From CBDCXE01 sp965223725 [NCBI: Nitrospinota bacterium] (GTDB taxonomy: Bacteria; Nitrospinota_A; UBA7883): a DNA stretch of 64,000 nt. Where the stretch lies: positions 124,001 to 188,000 of the forward strand of contig CBDCXE010000005.1 in NCBI GenBank assembly GCA_965223725.1, in the 5' to 3' direction. Below the pieces are notes generated by a model. That model was not told the DNA's origin, searched no databases, and worked only from the letters and a program-made list of their open reading frames with translations. The number at the start of each line of letters is the position of its first letter. Position 1 is the stretch's first letter. The position numbers and the translations under genes were made by a program. Shown one piece after another: positions 37,712 through 47,500 of this stretch.

Positions 37712-38526
37712 CAGTAGCGTTTCCCGCCTCGCTTGGTTTCGCGAGGAAACCGCTTTGCGAGCAACGGCTCCAACCCATCCAGCGCCATGTTCGCGAGCAC
37801 TGGAGAAATGATGCCACCTTGCGGTGTACCTTCTCCAGTAACGAACAAGGCTTCGCCTTCCATGTACCCGGCTTTCAGCCATTTTCGCAAGATGGCCTTG
37901 TCCATGGGGATGTTGGCCACGAGCCAGTCATGGCTGATATTGTCAAAGCACCCTCGGATGTCTCCTTCCAGTATCCACTGCGCGCGGTCTTTTCGAGCAA
38001 GCGCCTTGAAGCACTGCTCGATGGCGTCCGCTGTCGAGCGGCCCGGACGAAAACCGTAGGAGTTCGGGTCCGCCGCTGTTTCCGCAACTGGATCAAGGGC
38101 AAGCAGATAAAGCGCTTGCATCGCCCGGTCACGGAATGTCGGGATCCCTAACGGCCTGCGTTTCCCATTGGCTTTCGGAATGTAAATCCGCCTCAAAGGA
38201 GCGGGACGATACCCACGTCTTCTGAGGGACAACATGCCTTTTGATTTGGCGTCCGGCGTTGACCAGATTTCTCCGTCAACTCCGGGGGTGTTTCTGCCTT
38301 TGTTGCCTGTCACTCGTTTCACGGCAAGCGCTTTGCCGGAAAACGAGGTGGTCAGCAGCCGTTGCAAAGCTTTCACCTTGCCCCAGCGGCCTTCCTTGGT
38401 AGCCTTCACGATACGCGCTTGCAGCTTCCTGACATTCCCATGACACTTGGCCCAGTCGATGCTGTGCCAGTTCACGGTACCGTCGGAAGGCGCACACGCT
38501 CGCATCAGTTCGATGTTTGCGTTCAT
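37712..38526 (-). pseudogene. ltrA: Group II intron reverse transcriptase, 3' half lost at an IS
   Basis: Start MNANIELMRA at 38526 with a GGAGG site; further upstream in-frame starts are unlikely. Contains the RT N-terminal domain (WHSIDWAKCHGNVRKLQARI), RT0-RT2 region (GVDGEIW, RRIYIPKANGKRRPLGIPTFRDRAMQALYLL), ADPNSYGFRPGRSTADAI, ILEGDIRGCFDNISHDWL (first Asp) and GTPQGGIISPVLAN. The YADD box, maturase and endonuclease parts are missing because IS copy A starts there. No intron mobility is possible from this copy. Confidence 0.92.
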
Positions 38527-39126
38527 TTGCTTTCCTCCATTAAGAAGTTCTACCGCTTTCTCGTGATTGAGAACCAACGTGGAAGTCTGCTCGCTTTCGC
38601 GCCGGGTAATGTCTCAACCCATATCCGATCCATTACGGATCGGCGTTCGCTTTCTCCACAATCCTGTACCCGCACCTCCATCAGCTCACCTTGCGGTTCA
38701 CCTGCCAGTCGCTTGGCAAAGATACGGGCTTACCCTGTTCCACATAAGTGACAAGAGTGGGTTAGGTTCCGCCTTTCCACCGGTAGCATTTCGTCCGCGA
38801 CTTCCGATGCACAAGCGGAAGTCCAAGCTACATGCCTTTTGGCCAGAGCCTGTCAGCGCGTTTGGCTCTTCGACATTGACGGTGTTTAACAGCGGTTCAC
38901 TTACGTTAACCAATACCACTCAGCCTTAGCCCCCTAGACACGTGCGCTCGCGTCACTTCCCTAGTCCCTCACGGTTTCGGGTCGCCTTTCGGCGGGGTAC
39001 CGTTTTCCCCAGGGCTTCACACAACCCGATTGCTCAGGATGCATGCCTGGGTAGGCTACTGCAGGCGGAACAGCAGGTTTCCTCGCTAGTCGCCTAGCTG
39101 AAACAATCACTTATGTGACTTTCAGG
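37712..39126 (-). mobile_element. Truncated group II intron
   Basis: The 600 bp between the interrupted gene at 39127 and the reverse transcriptase start are noncoding and rich in short inverted repeats (for example GCCGAAAGGCGACCC), as expected for the 5' ribozyme domains I-IV. The 5' boundary is put at GTGAC near 39126 because the host frame breaks there; bacterial introns usually start GTGYG, so this boundary is approximate. The 3' part, with domains V and VI, has been removed at the IS. Confidence 0.7.
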
Positions 39127-39373
39127 TCACACTAAACAATACGTCCCAAAGTCTTCCAGACTCTGTCTGGTGAACCTGTCGTTTACTGTCCTCTTCGGAC
39201 CATGCGACACAGTCTTCCCAGACGGCCCTGGTTAGGGCGACAGGCCAGCGGAAACCAGATTCGTTAGCTGTCTCGGTTACATCCACCAACACGCCGTCGG
39301 CGATAGCCTGAGCGCGGGTGTACTTGTAAATGAAATCTCCGAATTTATCGGATGGTTTGTCATCTTTGGTCAT
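39122..39373 (-). pseudogene. DUF6573-like mobile-element protein, cut by the group II intron
   Basis: 83 residues. Core YTRAQAIADGVLVDVTETA...GFRWPVALTRAVWEDCVAW and GRLWDVLF match a small family common on plasmids and ICEs (I recall it as DUF6573). Normal members continue about 30 residues beyond LWDVL; here the frame runs into the intron and stops. Function of the family is unknown. Confidence 0.7.
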
Positions 39374-39492
39374 GATCTCTATCTCCTGAAGTTAGTGGTC
39401 TCCAGCAGAAAGAGCGCCATTGGCGCCCCCGTCGCCGGAGACCGTGAATGAACACGATTCCCGGCGATACCGGGGGATTTAATTTGCCAACG

Positions 39493-40011
39493 TTACACTT
39501 CGGCTACGGCGTTTTCTCTCGGCGCCGAGTCGTAGATCGCATTCGCAAATACGCAATGCTCACCTTCAGAGAAATAGACTTTCACCTTGTTTCCCTTGGC
39601 GAGATTTGTTTCGATCCGCGTGGAACCGGTGACTTTGTACCACTGGTCGCGAATCCTGAAACCTTCTCCGTCCTCTCTCACCGCCGCGATGAAGCCGGTG
39701 GTGATGTTCCGGTCGGAACTGTGGGCGGACGGTTTTTCCACCGGGCCAGGCGCGGCCTGTGCGAGTGACTCGGTCACTCCATTGACGCTATCGCCCGGCT
39801 GGCTAGCATTCTCGTTTGCGGCAGAAACTGCGAGAGAGGAATGCTCCTCGTCGTGACCGATGTCAGACTCCTGGGAGCCTTCCTGCTCGGTCTCAGTGGC
39901 TTGTTCCTCGCTGTGTTCTGCTTCGGAGTGAGTCAACAATTCGTTGACTGTGTTCTCCAGAACTTCTCTCAGCTCGGACTCTGTGATGTTGATGATTCTT
40001 TCGTTTTCCAT
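39493..40011 (-). CDS. Hypothetical acidic protein with C-terminal conserved-looking domain
   Basis: 172 residues from MENERII at 40011, chosen for the AAGGAGAAGG site just upstream; a longer reading to 40071 lacks one. Residues 1-100 are acidic and low in complexity (Glu, Gln, Ser rich) after a short helical start ELREVLENTVNELL. Residues 110-172 look like a small beta domain (ITTGFIAAVREDGEGFRIRDQWYKV). No family recognised. It belongs to the accessory gene string of the mobile region. Confidence 0.6.
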   Translation of the reverse strand: MENERIINITESELREVLENTVNELLTHSEAEHSEEQATETEQEGSQESDIGHDEEHSSLAVSAANENASQPGDSVNGVTESLAQAAPGPVEKPSAHSSDRNITTGFIAAVREDGEGFRIRDQWYKVTGSTRIETNLAKGNKVKVYFSEGEHCVFANAIYDSAPRENAVAEV

Positions 40012-40141
40012 GATCCTTCTCCTTGAAAAAGGCGCGCGAGCCCCCTTCGTAAAGAAAGGATTTCCCTTCAAGGGCCGCGCTGATTAAAAAATGCGACCCT
40101 ATGGGCCAGTTGAACTGTCACCGCGATCTAGTCGCGTTACT

Positions 40142-40167
40142 GCCGTTTTGGTGACAAACGGCTTTTT
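40142..40167 (+). terminator. Intrinsic-terminator-like hairpin
   Basis: GCCGTTT and AAACGGC arms with a 7-base loop, followed by TTTTT on the plus strand. No plus-strand gene ends nearby, so it may end a small untranslated RNA starting within about 40080-40140, or be left from a deleted gene. Confidence 0.55.
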
Positions 40168-40435
40168 ACATTGGATTGAATTCCCTGCGAACAGGCCGAA
40201 ACGCAATAATGCGCAAAGCAGTACACAGGTAGATAAAAGAAAATTACGAATACGCCAACCCGCCGGTCAGCCTTTGACACACAGGGCTAATACCCATGTC
40301 CTTGGTCTTCGGAACAAATCCGAAGAGTGCTCATGATGAGCGGAAATTATGTGTCTATTATACCTGAAAAGCTAATGAAATAAACTGAAAAACTATGTAG
40401 TAGACAAATACATATAATATACATATAATCAGGAT

Positions 40436-40711
40436 ATGGAAATTGTTTGGGATAAACGTAAGGCAAGGTTAAATTATCAAAAACATGGTATCGAATTTCC
40501 TCATGCGGCAACTGTGTTGGATGATCCAATGGCGGTCACAATAGAAGATGTGCGACATAGAGAGCAACGTTTCGTATCAGTGGGAGCCGATATTATTGGC
40601 AGAGTGCTAGTGGTCGTCTATACTTATCCCGAGCCAGGTGAGATCAGGCTGATTTCAGCGCGCAAAGCAACACCCAAAGAAAGGAGGCATTATGAAGACA
40701 AAGGAATATGA
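40436..40711 (+). CDS. brnT: BrnT-family toxin
   Basis: 91 residues: WDKRKARLNYQKHGIEFPHAATVLDDP and the C-terminal IRLISARKATPKERRHYE are the BrnT (DUF497) signature. BrnT is a RelE-fold ribonuclease that stops translation. Its 3' end overlaps the antitoxin gene by 20 bp. Together they form a type II toxin-antitoxin pair that probably stabilises the mobile region. Confidence 0.92.
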   Translation: MEIVWDKRKARLNYQKHGIEFPHAATVLDDPMAVTIEDVRHREQRFVSVGADIIGRVLVVVYTYPEPGEIRLISARKATPKERRHYEDKGI

Positions 40712-40952
40712 TTTTAGCAAGGGTAAAAGAGGAAGTGTAATTCCTCATCCCGGAAAGACAAGGATCACAATTTGGATCGACAACTCCACGCTGGAATGGT
40801 TCAAGGAGAAAGCGAAGCGTGAAGGTAAAGGCTACCAAACTGAGATCAACGAGGCCTTGAAAAATTATATTGAGCAAGATCAGCGCCCGATCCAAGACAT
40901 AGTTAAAGAAGCCGTTCGGGAAGGTTTGAAAGATCTTAAGAAAACGGGTTAA
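40692..40952 (+). CDS. brnA: BrnA-family antitoxin
   Basis: 86 residues, BrnA/CopG-like: KTRITIWIDNSTLEWFKEKAKREGKGYQTEINEALKNYI is the ribbon-helix-helix-like DNA-binding part (quoted in pieces). The N-terminal ~20 residues include a YDFSKGKRG segment. A GGAGG site lies just before the ATG inside brnT. It neutralises BrnT and represses the operon. Confidence 0.9.
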   Translation: MKTKEYDFSKGKRGSVIPHPGKTRITIWIDNSTLEWFKEKAKREGKGYQTEINEALKNYIEQDQRPIQDIVKEAVREGLKDLKKTG

Positions 40953-40985
40953 AGATATGATTTATTTGAAGTAAATGCGCTTTAT

Positions 40986-41172
40986 CTAGTCTGTGCTGCA
41001 AATCATCGGATTGCCTTCCACGTACCCAAAAGTATTGAACCCGCCATTTAACCCAATAGGATCGGATTCTATATACCGGCCCAGGGTGGGGTCGTAGTCC
41101 CTGAAGTAATTGTAGTGCAGTCCGGTCTCTTCGTCAAAGTATTGGCCGGGGAAACGGAGGTTGCTGGCGATG
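40986..41172 (-). pseudogene. Orphan Rhs core end with an alternative short tail
   Basis: About 60 codons, no start. The DNA at 41030-41168 nearly repeats 41920-42058 inside the big rhs gene (offset 890 bp) and encodes the same [18 protein letters not shown]...YIESDPIGL core end. It then diverges to [13 protein letters not shown] and a stop. This is the pattern left when a new Rhs tip and immunity gene displace an old one. Confidence 0.85.
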
Positions 41173-41253
41173 AAGTTTGTCCAATTAAATGAAATTTCAT
41201 TGAACTGTGTTTTGCAATAATCTATTTAAGCTGTGTTGAAAGCATGATAAGGA

Positions 41254-41553
41254 TTAATAAATAACGCCAGTAAAATGAAAAATCAATAATATAATACTGG
41301 TTGCTAGTGGGAAGGCACAAATTAGCAATAATATTACAACTGATGATCGTCGCTGATATTCCATAAAAGCATCAATATCACTATTATCTATTTTTGATCT
41401 CCAATTTTTAGTAAATGGTAGTGCCGATACGACTAATATACTGGTATTGTATTTGCGTAACACTTGTTTTGGTGGTTTTGCTTTGTCTGCCCAGAACCCT
41501 GCAATAATCAACGACGTGCCAAGCACTGAATAGACTAATATTGTATATGTCAT
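41254..41553 (-). CDS. Small membrane protein, candidate immunity protein for the Rhs tip
   Basis: About 99 residues from MTYTILVY at 41553; a start seven codons earlier overlaps the rhs stop. Two hydrophobic segments are visible (about 1-20 and 70-92 of this start) with a basic, polar middle. It directly follows the variable C-terminal tip of the Rhs protein and lies between it and the orphan tail, the normal place for an immunity gene. No family recognised. Confidence 0.6.
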   Translation of the reverse strand: MTYTILVYSVLGTSLIIAGFWADKAKPPKQVLRKYNTSILVVSALPFTKNWRSKIDNSDIDAFMEYQRRSSVVILLLICAFPLATSIILLIFHFTGVIY

Positions 41554-41557
41554 AGAA

Positions 41558-44500
41558 TTAAGGGATTGGAGCAACTCCTAGTGCTCCACATAAAAAAGTA
41601 TATGCGATTGCTCTAATGTAAATAGACCTCATCTGCTCTTTACTTTCTTCAAGAGTTGCGTGGGCTAGAGCCAACCTTAACTCTCTTTTCATTTGTTCCA
41701 ACACAAATTCTTGCTCTGCGGTACAATCACGATCCCGACAAAATTCTTCCGCATGATTCAATTGATCTAATATTTTATTTGCTTCAGTAGCCCAATCTCC
41801 TACAGATTTTAGTGATAGTAATGTATCCATAACACCAATTACTGTGCACAACCCTAAACATATCGGTCCAGTGCCAGGCGGATCACTGTATATAACAGGA
41901 TTCCCGTCCACATAGGCGAAGGTATTGAATCCGCCGTTCAATCCAATCGGGTCGGATTCTATGTACCGGCCCAGGGTGGGGTCGTAGTCCCTGAAGTAAT
42001 TGTAGTGCAGTCCGGTCTCTTCGTCAAAGTATTGGCCGGGGAAACGGAGGTTGCTGGTGATCCGGTTTGTCGCATCCAGCGCCACTTCACCGAACGGCAG
42101 ATAGTCCGCCCGCCAGACCGGGGCGCCTGTCATATCGGTGACCACCTGCGGCGTGCCTAGATGGTCGTTGTGGATGAAGTAGACACCGGCCAGGCCCTTG
42201 CCGCCGGTCTGTTTATCCTTGTCGCCAGCGGCGGTGATCGCCAGCGCAACCGGCTCGCCATCGAGGTAGACATACTCCCGCAACACCTTCTCCGACGCCA
42301 CGTCCACCTCCGCGATCAGCTGCCCGGCCGGATTGTACACATACCAGACCGATTCCTTGATCTTTTTCAGCTTCTTCTTTTTAGGCTTTTTGGGTGGACC
42401 GGATTTCTTTATCTCCACAAACTTGACCGCCTCCTTGCCGACCCGCTCGCCCCGGCCGTTGTAGGTATACCGGGCGATCTGGTCGCCTTGACCGTCGGTC
42501 ACCTGGGCCAGGCGGGCGCCGCCGTTGTAACTGTAAGTATAGATATCATCGCCCAGCCGGTTACCAGCATTATCGCGGGAGAACGTCCTGCCCACCCCGG
42601 CCTCGGTCAGCCGGTTGCTGTTGGCCTCGTAATAGTAGCTGTCGGTTGCCACAGAGCCCGATTTGCTGGTCCTGTTGCCGTTGGCGTCATAGGTATAGCC
42701 GAGCGCGCCGTAACCGCCGCTGGCCGACACCAGACGCTCCGCCGGGTCGTATACGAAGGATTGCGATTTGCCAGCGTTCAGATTATCCGATATCGAGCCG
42801 ATCATCGAATCTGCGTTCCACGCCAACGAGCGGGAGAGGGCGGAGCCCGCCGCCACGCCAGCAACCCGCCCCAGCGCATCGTATGACCTCGTCTCCACAA
42901 TGCCGTTGCCGAACGTGCGGGAGGCGATGGCGCCCTGCGCATTTCGTGTGACATTCGATACCAGGCTGACACCGCCGGAGCCGCCGCTGGTGTTCATGGA
43001 GGCCACCGCGCCATCCGGCCCATAGGCATAGGTGATGACCCGGCCGGATGGATAAACAGCGGAGCTTATCCGCCCGGCGCCGTCGTATGTATATGAAACA
43101 GACATAACAGCCGTGGCGCCCACGGGACGCCAGGAAGTGGATAAAGTGTTGCCGACAATATCGTAAGCATAACCGGTCGCGCCCGATCCGTCCTGCATGG
43201 AGGTGGTACGGCCGACCACGTCATACGTAAAACCAACGTTGCTGGCGGGGTCCGACGGGTAGGCGACCGCGGTGGCACGGTTCATGATGTCGTACGTGTA
43301 GTTGGTGGCTGTACCGTTGCCGTCAGTCCTTGATATCATGTTGCCCATGGCGTCATAAGCCATGGTCGTGGAACCACGGTCGGGCGAGTGTTCAGCTGTT
43401 TTCCTGCCGAGGGCGTCGTAGACATAAGAAGTCGTAGCGCCGTTTGCGGCGATGACCGCTGTCTGCCTGCCCAGCAGGTCATAGGTATATGCGACCGTCT
43501 CGCTGTTCGGGTTGGTGACAGAGGTCATCCTGCCCAGCGGATCGTAAGTATATTGCGTGACTTTGCCCGCCTGGTCTGTGGAGGATATCAACCGGCCGAT
43601 CACGTCGTATGTATTCAAAGAGCTGGTTCCATCGGCATAGGTTGTCTGGACAAGCCTGCCCTGCGCGTCGTAGGTCATCGTCTCTACAGTGACCAGCGCG
43701 CCGGCCGCGTCGTACAGCTGCTGGCTGACAAGGTTGCCCATGGCGTCATACGCAGTCTGAACAATGGAACCGTTCGGGTTGGTGACTGTCAGCGGCCTGT
43801 CTTCGCTGTCGTAGGTGAACGTGGTTATAAGACCAGCCTGATCGACTATGGACGCAAGGTTGCCCTTGATGTCGTAACTGTTGGCGATAGACCGGCCCAG
43901 CGCGTCGGTGACAGAGAGCAGCCGGTCTTTTGCGTCGTAAGTGTAGCCGGTGACGGCGCCGGCTTCATCCCGGACCGATACAAGCCGGCCTGCGGCGTCG
44001 TAGATCATCATGCGGACGCTGCCATCCGGGTTGGTGACATATTCGGTCTGACCAAACCCGTTATAGGTATACGCGATCACTCCTCCATTGGCCGCTGTGA
44101 CAGTGGCTATGGTGTTATCCGGGTTCCATACCCATTGGGTTGTATCGCCTGTCGGTAACGCTTTCGACAGGGCGCGGCCCTGGGCGTCCCGGATATATGA
44201 TGTGGTCGCGCCCAAAGCGTCGGTTTCGCTTATCAGATGGCCGGACGCGTTATATATTCTGGTCAACGTTGTCTCGTACTGGGTACCGGCAGCTTCTGTT
44301 TTCGTCAGCATGTTTCCAAGACCATCGTAGGTGTACGCAGTGACAACTCCGTTTTTATCGCTGCTGGAAGCCAGATGGCCGGTGGCTGGATCGAACACGA
44401 AGCTGGTGCTTGAGCCGCAGTTGCAGCTGAGCTCCTGAACGGATGTCACAACCGGGATATTGTTGACATCCGAAACCGTGTATCGGTTTACATTGCCCAG

Positions 44501-47500
44501 CGCGTCCGTGACCTCGACAATCCCGTTGGCCAGATAGGAAATGGTGTGTCCATATCCAGACGTATGACTGGAAGCAATGGCCCGGTCCTGCGCATCGTAT
44601 GTGAAGCGCGCATAGGTCAAACCGGATTCGTCAATGATTTCCGTCAGATTGTGCAGGTCATTGCTATCCTGATAGAAATAGCTCCGCGTGGAGCCATCGG
44701 CCCCTGTAACGGTGGCAAGGTTGCCTTCGGTGTCATAGCTGTATGAGACAACTCGGCCTATGGGGTCCGTCACTGAAGTCAGCCGACCGGCTGTGTCCAC
44801 TGTCAACATCAACTGGCGACCGTATGGGCCGGTGATTATCGCTGGATGACCCATGATGTCGTAGGTGACGGAAGTTCTCTGGCCTGTCTCCGTCGTGGCC
44901 GAGATGAAACTGCCGTTGAAATCAAAATCTATATGGGTCCTGTCTTTATCCGTGTAGCGCCAGCCGAAGGCGGTTCTGACAACGGCTTCATACATTCGTT
45001 CATTCTGGCGGTGGAATATCTCAACGCTGTCGCCCGGAACTTTGTCTGCAAAGCTCATCAACTTGCCATCGGGACGGCGGATGGTCAGCAGGTCGGTGTT
45101 GTTATTAACCAGCCTCCAGCCGTATGACCATGTCCAGCCATAACCGATGCGCCCGTCATGGGTCGATTGGGAGTGGTAAGTGCGGGTGATCTGGATCGAG
45201 CCTATCGACAGGTCTGTTTCGGTCTCTTCCTTGTCGCCATTGGCAAGATAGACCGGGTTGGTGCCGCCGGTCTGGGAGTCGTCACAACCGCACTCTTCCT
45301 CACAATCATCAGGCCCGCCCAGCCCTTCTTCTTTTGGTTTGATGGTGACAGAGCCAGGCGTGATTGGCGCCTCACGACCATTTATGGTCGCTGCTCCAGT
45401 TACTTCATGTTTACCCGGCGCCATACCAGCGCTGGAAAGCGTGAATGGGAAGTCACCAAGTTTGTCTATATCCACCGTTGTAGAGTTGCCTTCAACGGTG
45501 ATTGTAGCGGTCCCACTTATGGGGCACAGGTTATCGCCGGTGATAGTCAATGTTCCCTTAATGGGGGCGCCTTGATTGATCACAGATGGGTTAACCGATA
45601 TGGAGCCACTGTATTCCGCCGCCATGACAGTAACAGTGGATGTAACTGTATCGGACCCACCCACAGATGTGGCGGTGGCTACAAAATTTAATGTTTGGCC
45701 GCCAAGACCAACGGTTCCTATACCATTAGGGGCGCCAAGGTCGGCAAATGAATAGGTACCGCCCCCGCCCGGGAAATCGGCAGACCCAACCGGAGATACC
45801 TGTACTGTGCCCGTAACATTTTGCGGTGAATTAACAGACACCGAACCATTAATAGGCTCACACTCTCTCGGCGTCGATGGAATTACAATTAATGACACAG
45901 ACGGAGCGTTGTCGATGGATACGTTTTTCGTATCACTGTCGCTTTCTTCATTATAGGCTGTCGCAACAGCAGTAAACAAATAGTCGCCGCTGGGCAGGTT
46001 CTGAGAAGCCAATGGAAACGAGAATGAACTGGAATCGCCTTGATATATTTCCTTACTGCCGATATGCCCACCAACGCCAGCTATATTTGAGCTGTAGGAG
46101 ACTTCGACTATGCCAAGGTAGGCCCCGGGGACATCATTGTTGGGTGGGAAATCGACGGAGCCAGTTACATCCGTCGGCCCGCCCTGCACTTTACCCGACG
46201 GAGAGGAGAGCGTTGGGTGGGGCGCATTATCAATAGTGACATTTTTAGTTGATGGCTCACTCTTTTCTCCGTTGGTAGCGGTTGCCACCGCTGTGATCAC
46301 ATAACTGCCACTGGGCAAACCTATTGTGGCCCAGGGGAAAGTGAATGAATTCGACTCGCCCTGTTTTATGGTTTTCCTGCCTATCAGGCCAGACCGACTA
46401 TTTGTAGTGGAGTGAAAATTTACTACAACTTCGCCGAGGGTGGAGCCAGGCCCGCCCACAGGAACAAAATCTACGGTACCAGTTACATCAGTAGGCCCAC
46501 CCCGCACTGTACCGGATGGGGATGTGAGGGATACTTTTGGCGCATTGTCGATCGTTACATTCTGTATATCCTCACCTGTGTCACCGCTGGCTGAGGTCGC
46601 CAATAAACGAAATTCATATTCCCCACTACTACGAGACTGGGAGTTAAATGGGAAGCTGAAGGATGTATCGCCTGTATAAATATTTTTGCCACCAGCGTAT
46701 CCCCAAACGCCGCCTACAACGCGGAAATATACATTAACCTTACCCAAATACGCATTGTTACCAGCCACCGGCGGAAAATCGACTGTGCCAGCGATATCTA
46801 CCGGTCCACCGCGCACCGTGCCGGATGGGGATGTGAGGGTTGGCTTAGGGGCATTATCGATCGTTACATTCTGTATATCCTCACCTGTGTCGCCACTGGC
46901 TGAGGTCGCCAATAAACGAAATTCATAGTCCCCACTACTACGAGACTGGGAGTTGAATGGAAAGCTGAATGATGTATCGCCTGAATAAATATTTTTGCCA
47001 CCAGCGTATCCCCAAGCGCCACCTACAGCACGGAAATATACATTAACCTTACCTAAATACGCATTGTTACCGGCCACCGGCGGAAAGTCGACTGTGCCAG
47101 CGATATCTACCGGACCACCGCGCACCGTACCGGATGGGGATGTGAGGGTTGGCTTAGGGGCATTATCGATCGTTACATTCTGTATATCCTCACCTGTGTC
47201 GCCACTGGCAGAGGTCGCCAATAAACGAAATTCATAATCACCGCTACTGCGAGACTGGGAATTGAATGGAAAGCTGAATGATGTATCGCCTGAATAGATA
47301 TTTTTGCCACCAGCGTATCCCCAAACGCCACCCACAGCACGGAAATATACATTAACCTTACCTAAATACACATTGTTACCAGCCACCGGCGGAAAGTCGA
47401 CTGTGCCAGCGATATCTACCGGCCCACCGCGCACCGTACCGGATGGGGATGTGATGGTCGGTATTGGCGTATTGTCAATAGTGACACCCTTGACAGACTC

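Noticed and set aside
42161-45691. Long plus-strand open frames across the rhs gene
   Set aside because: They are antisense shadows of the GC-rich YD-repeat coding sequence with no start signals or families.
46511-47437. CRISPR array
   Set aside because: Repeats are 309 bp, coding and directly joined; they encode Ig-like domains.
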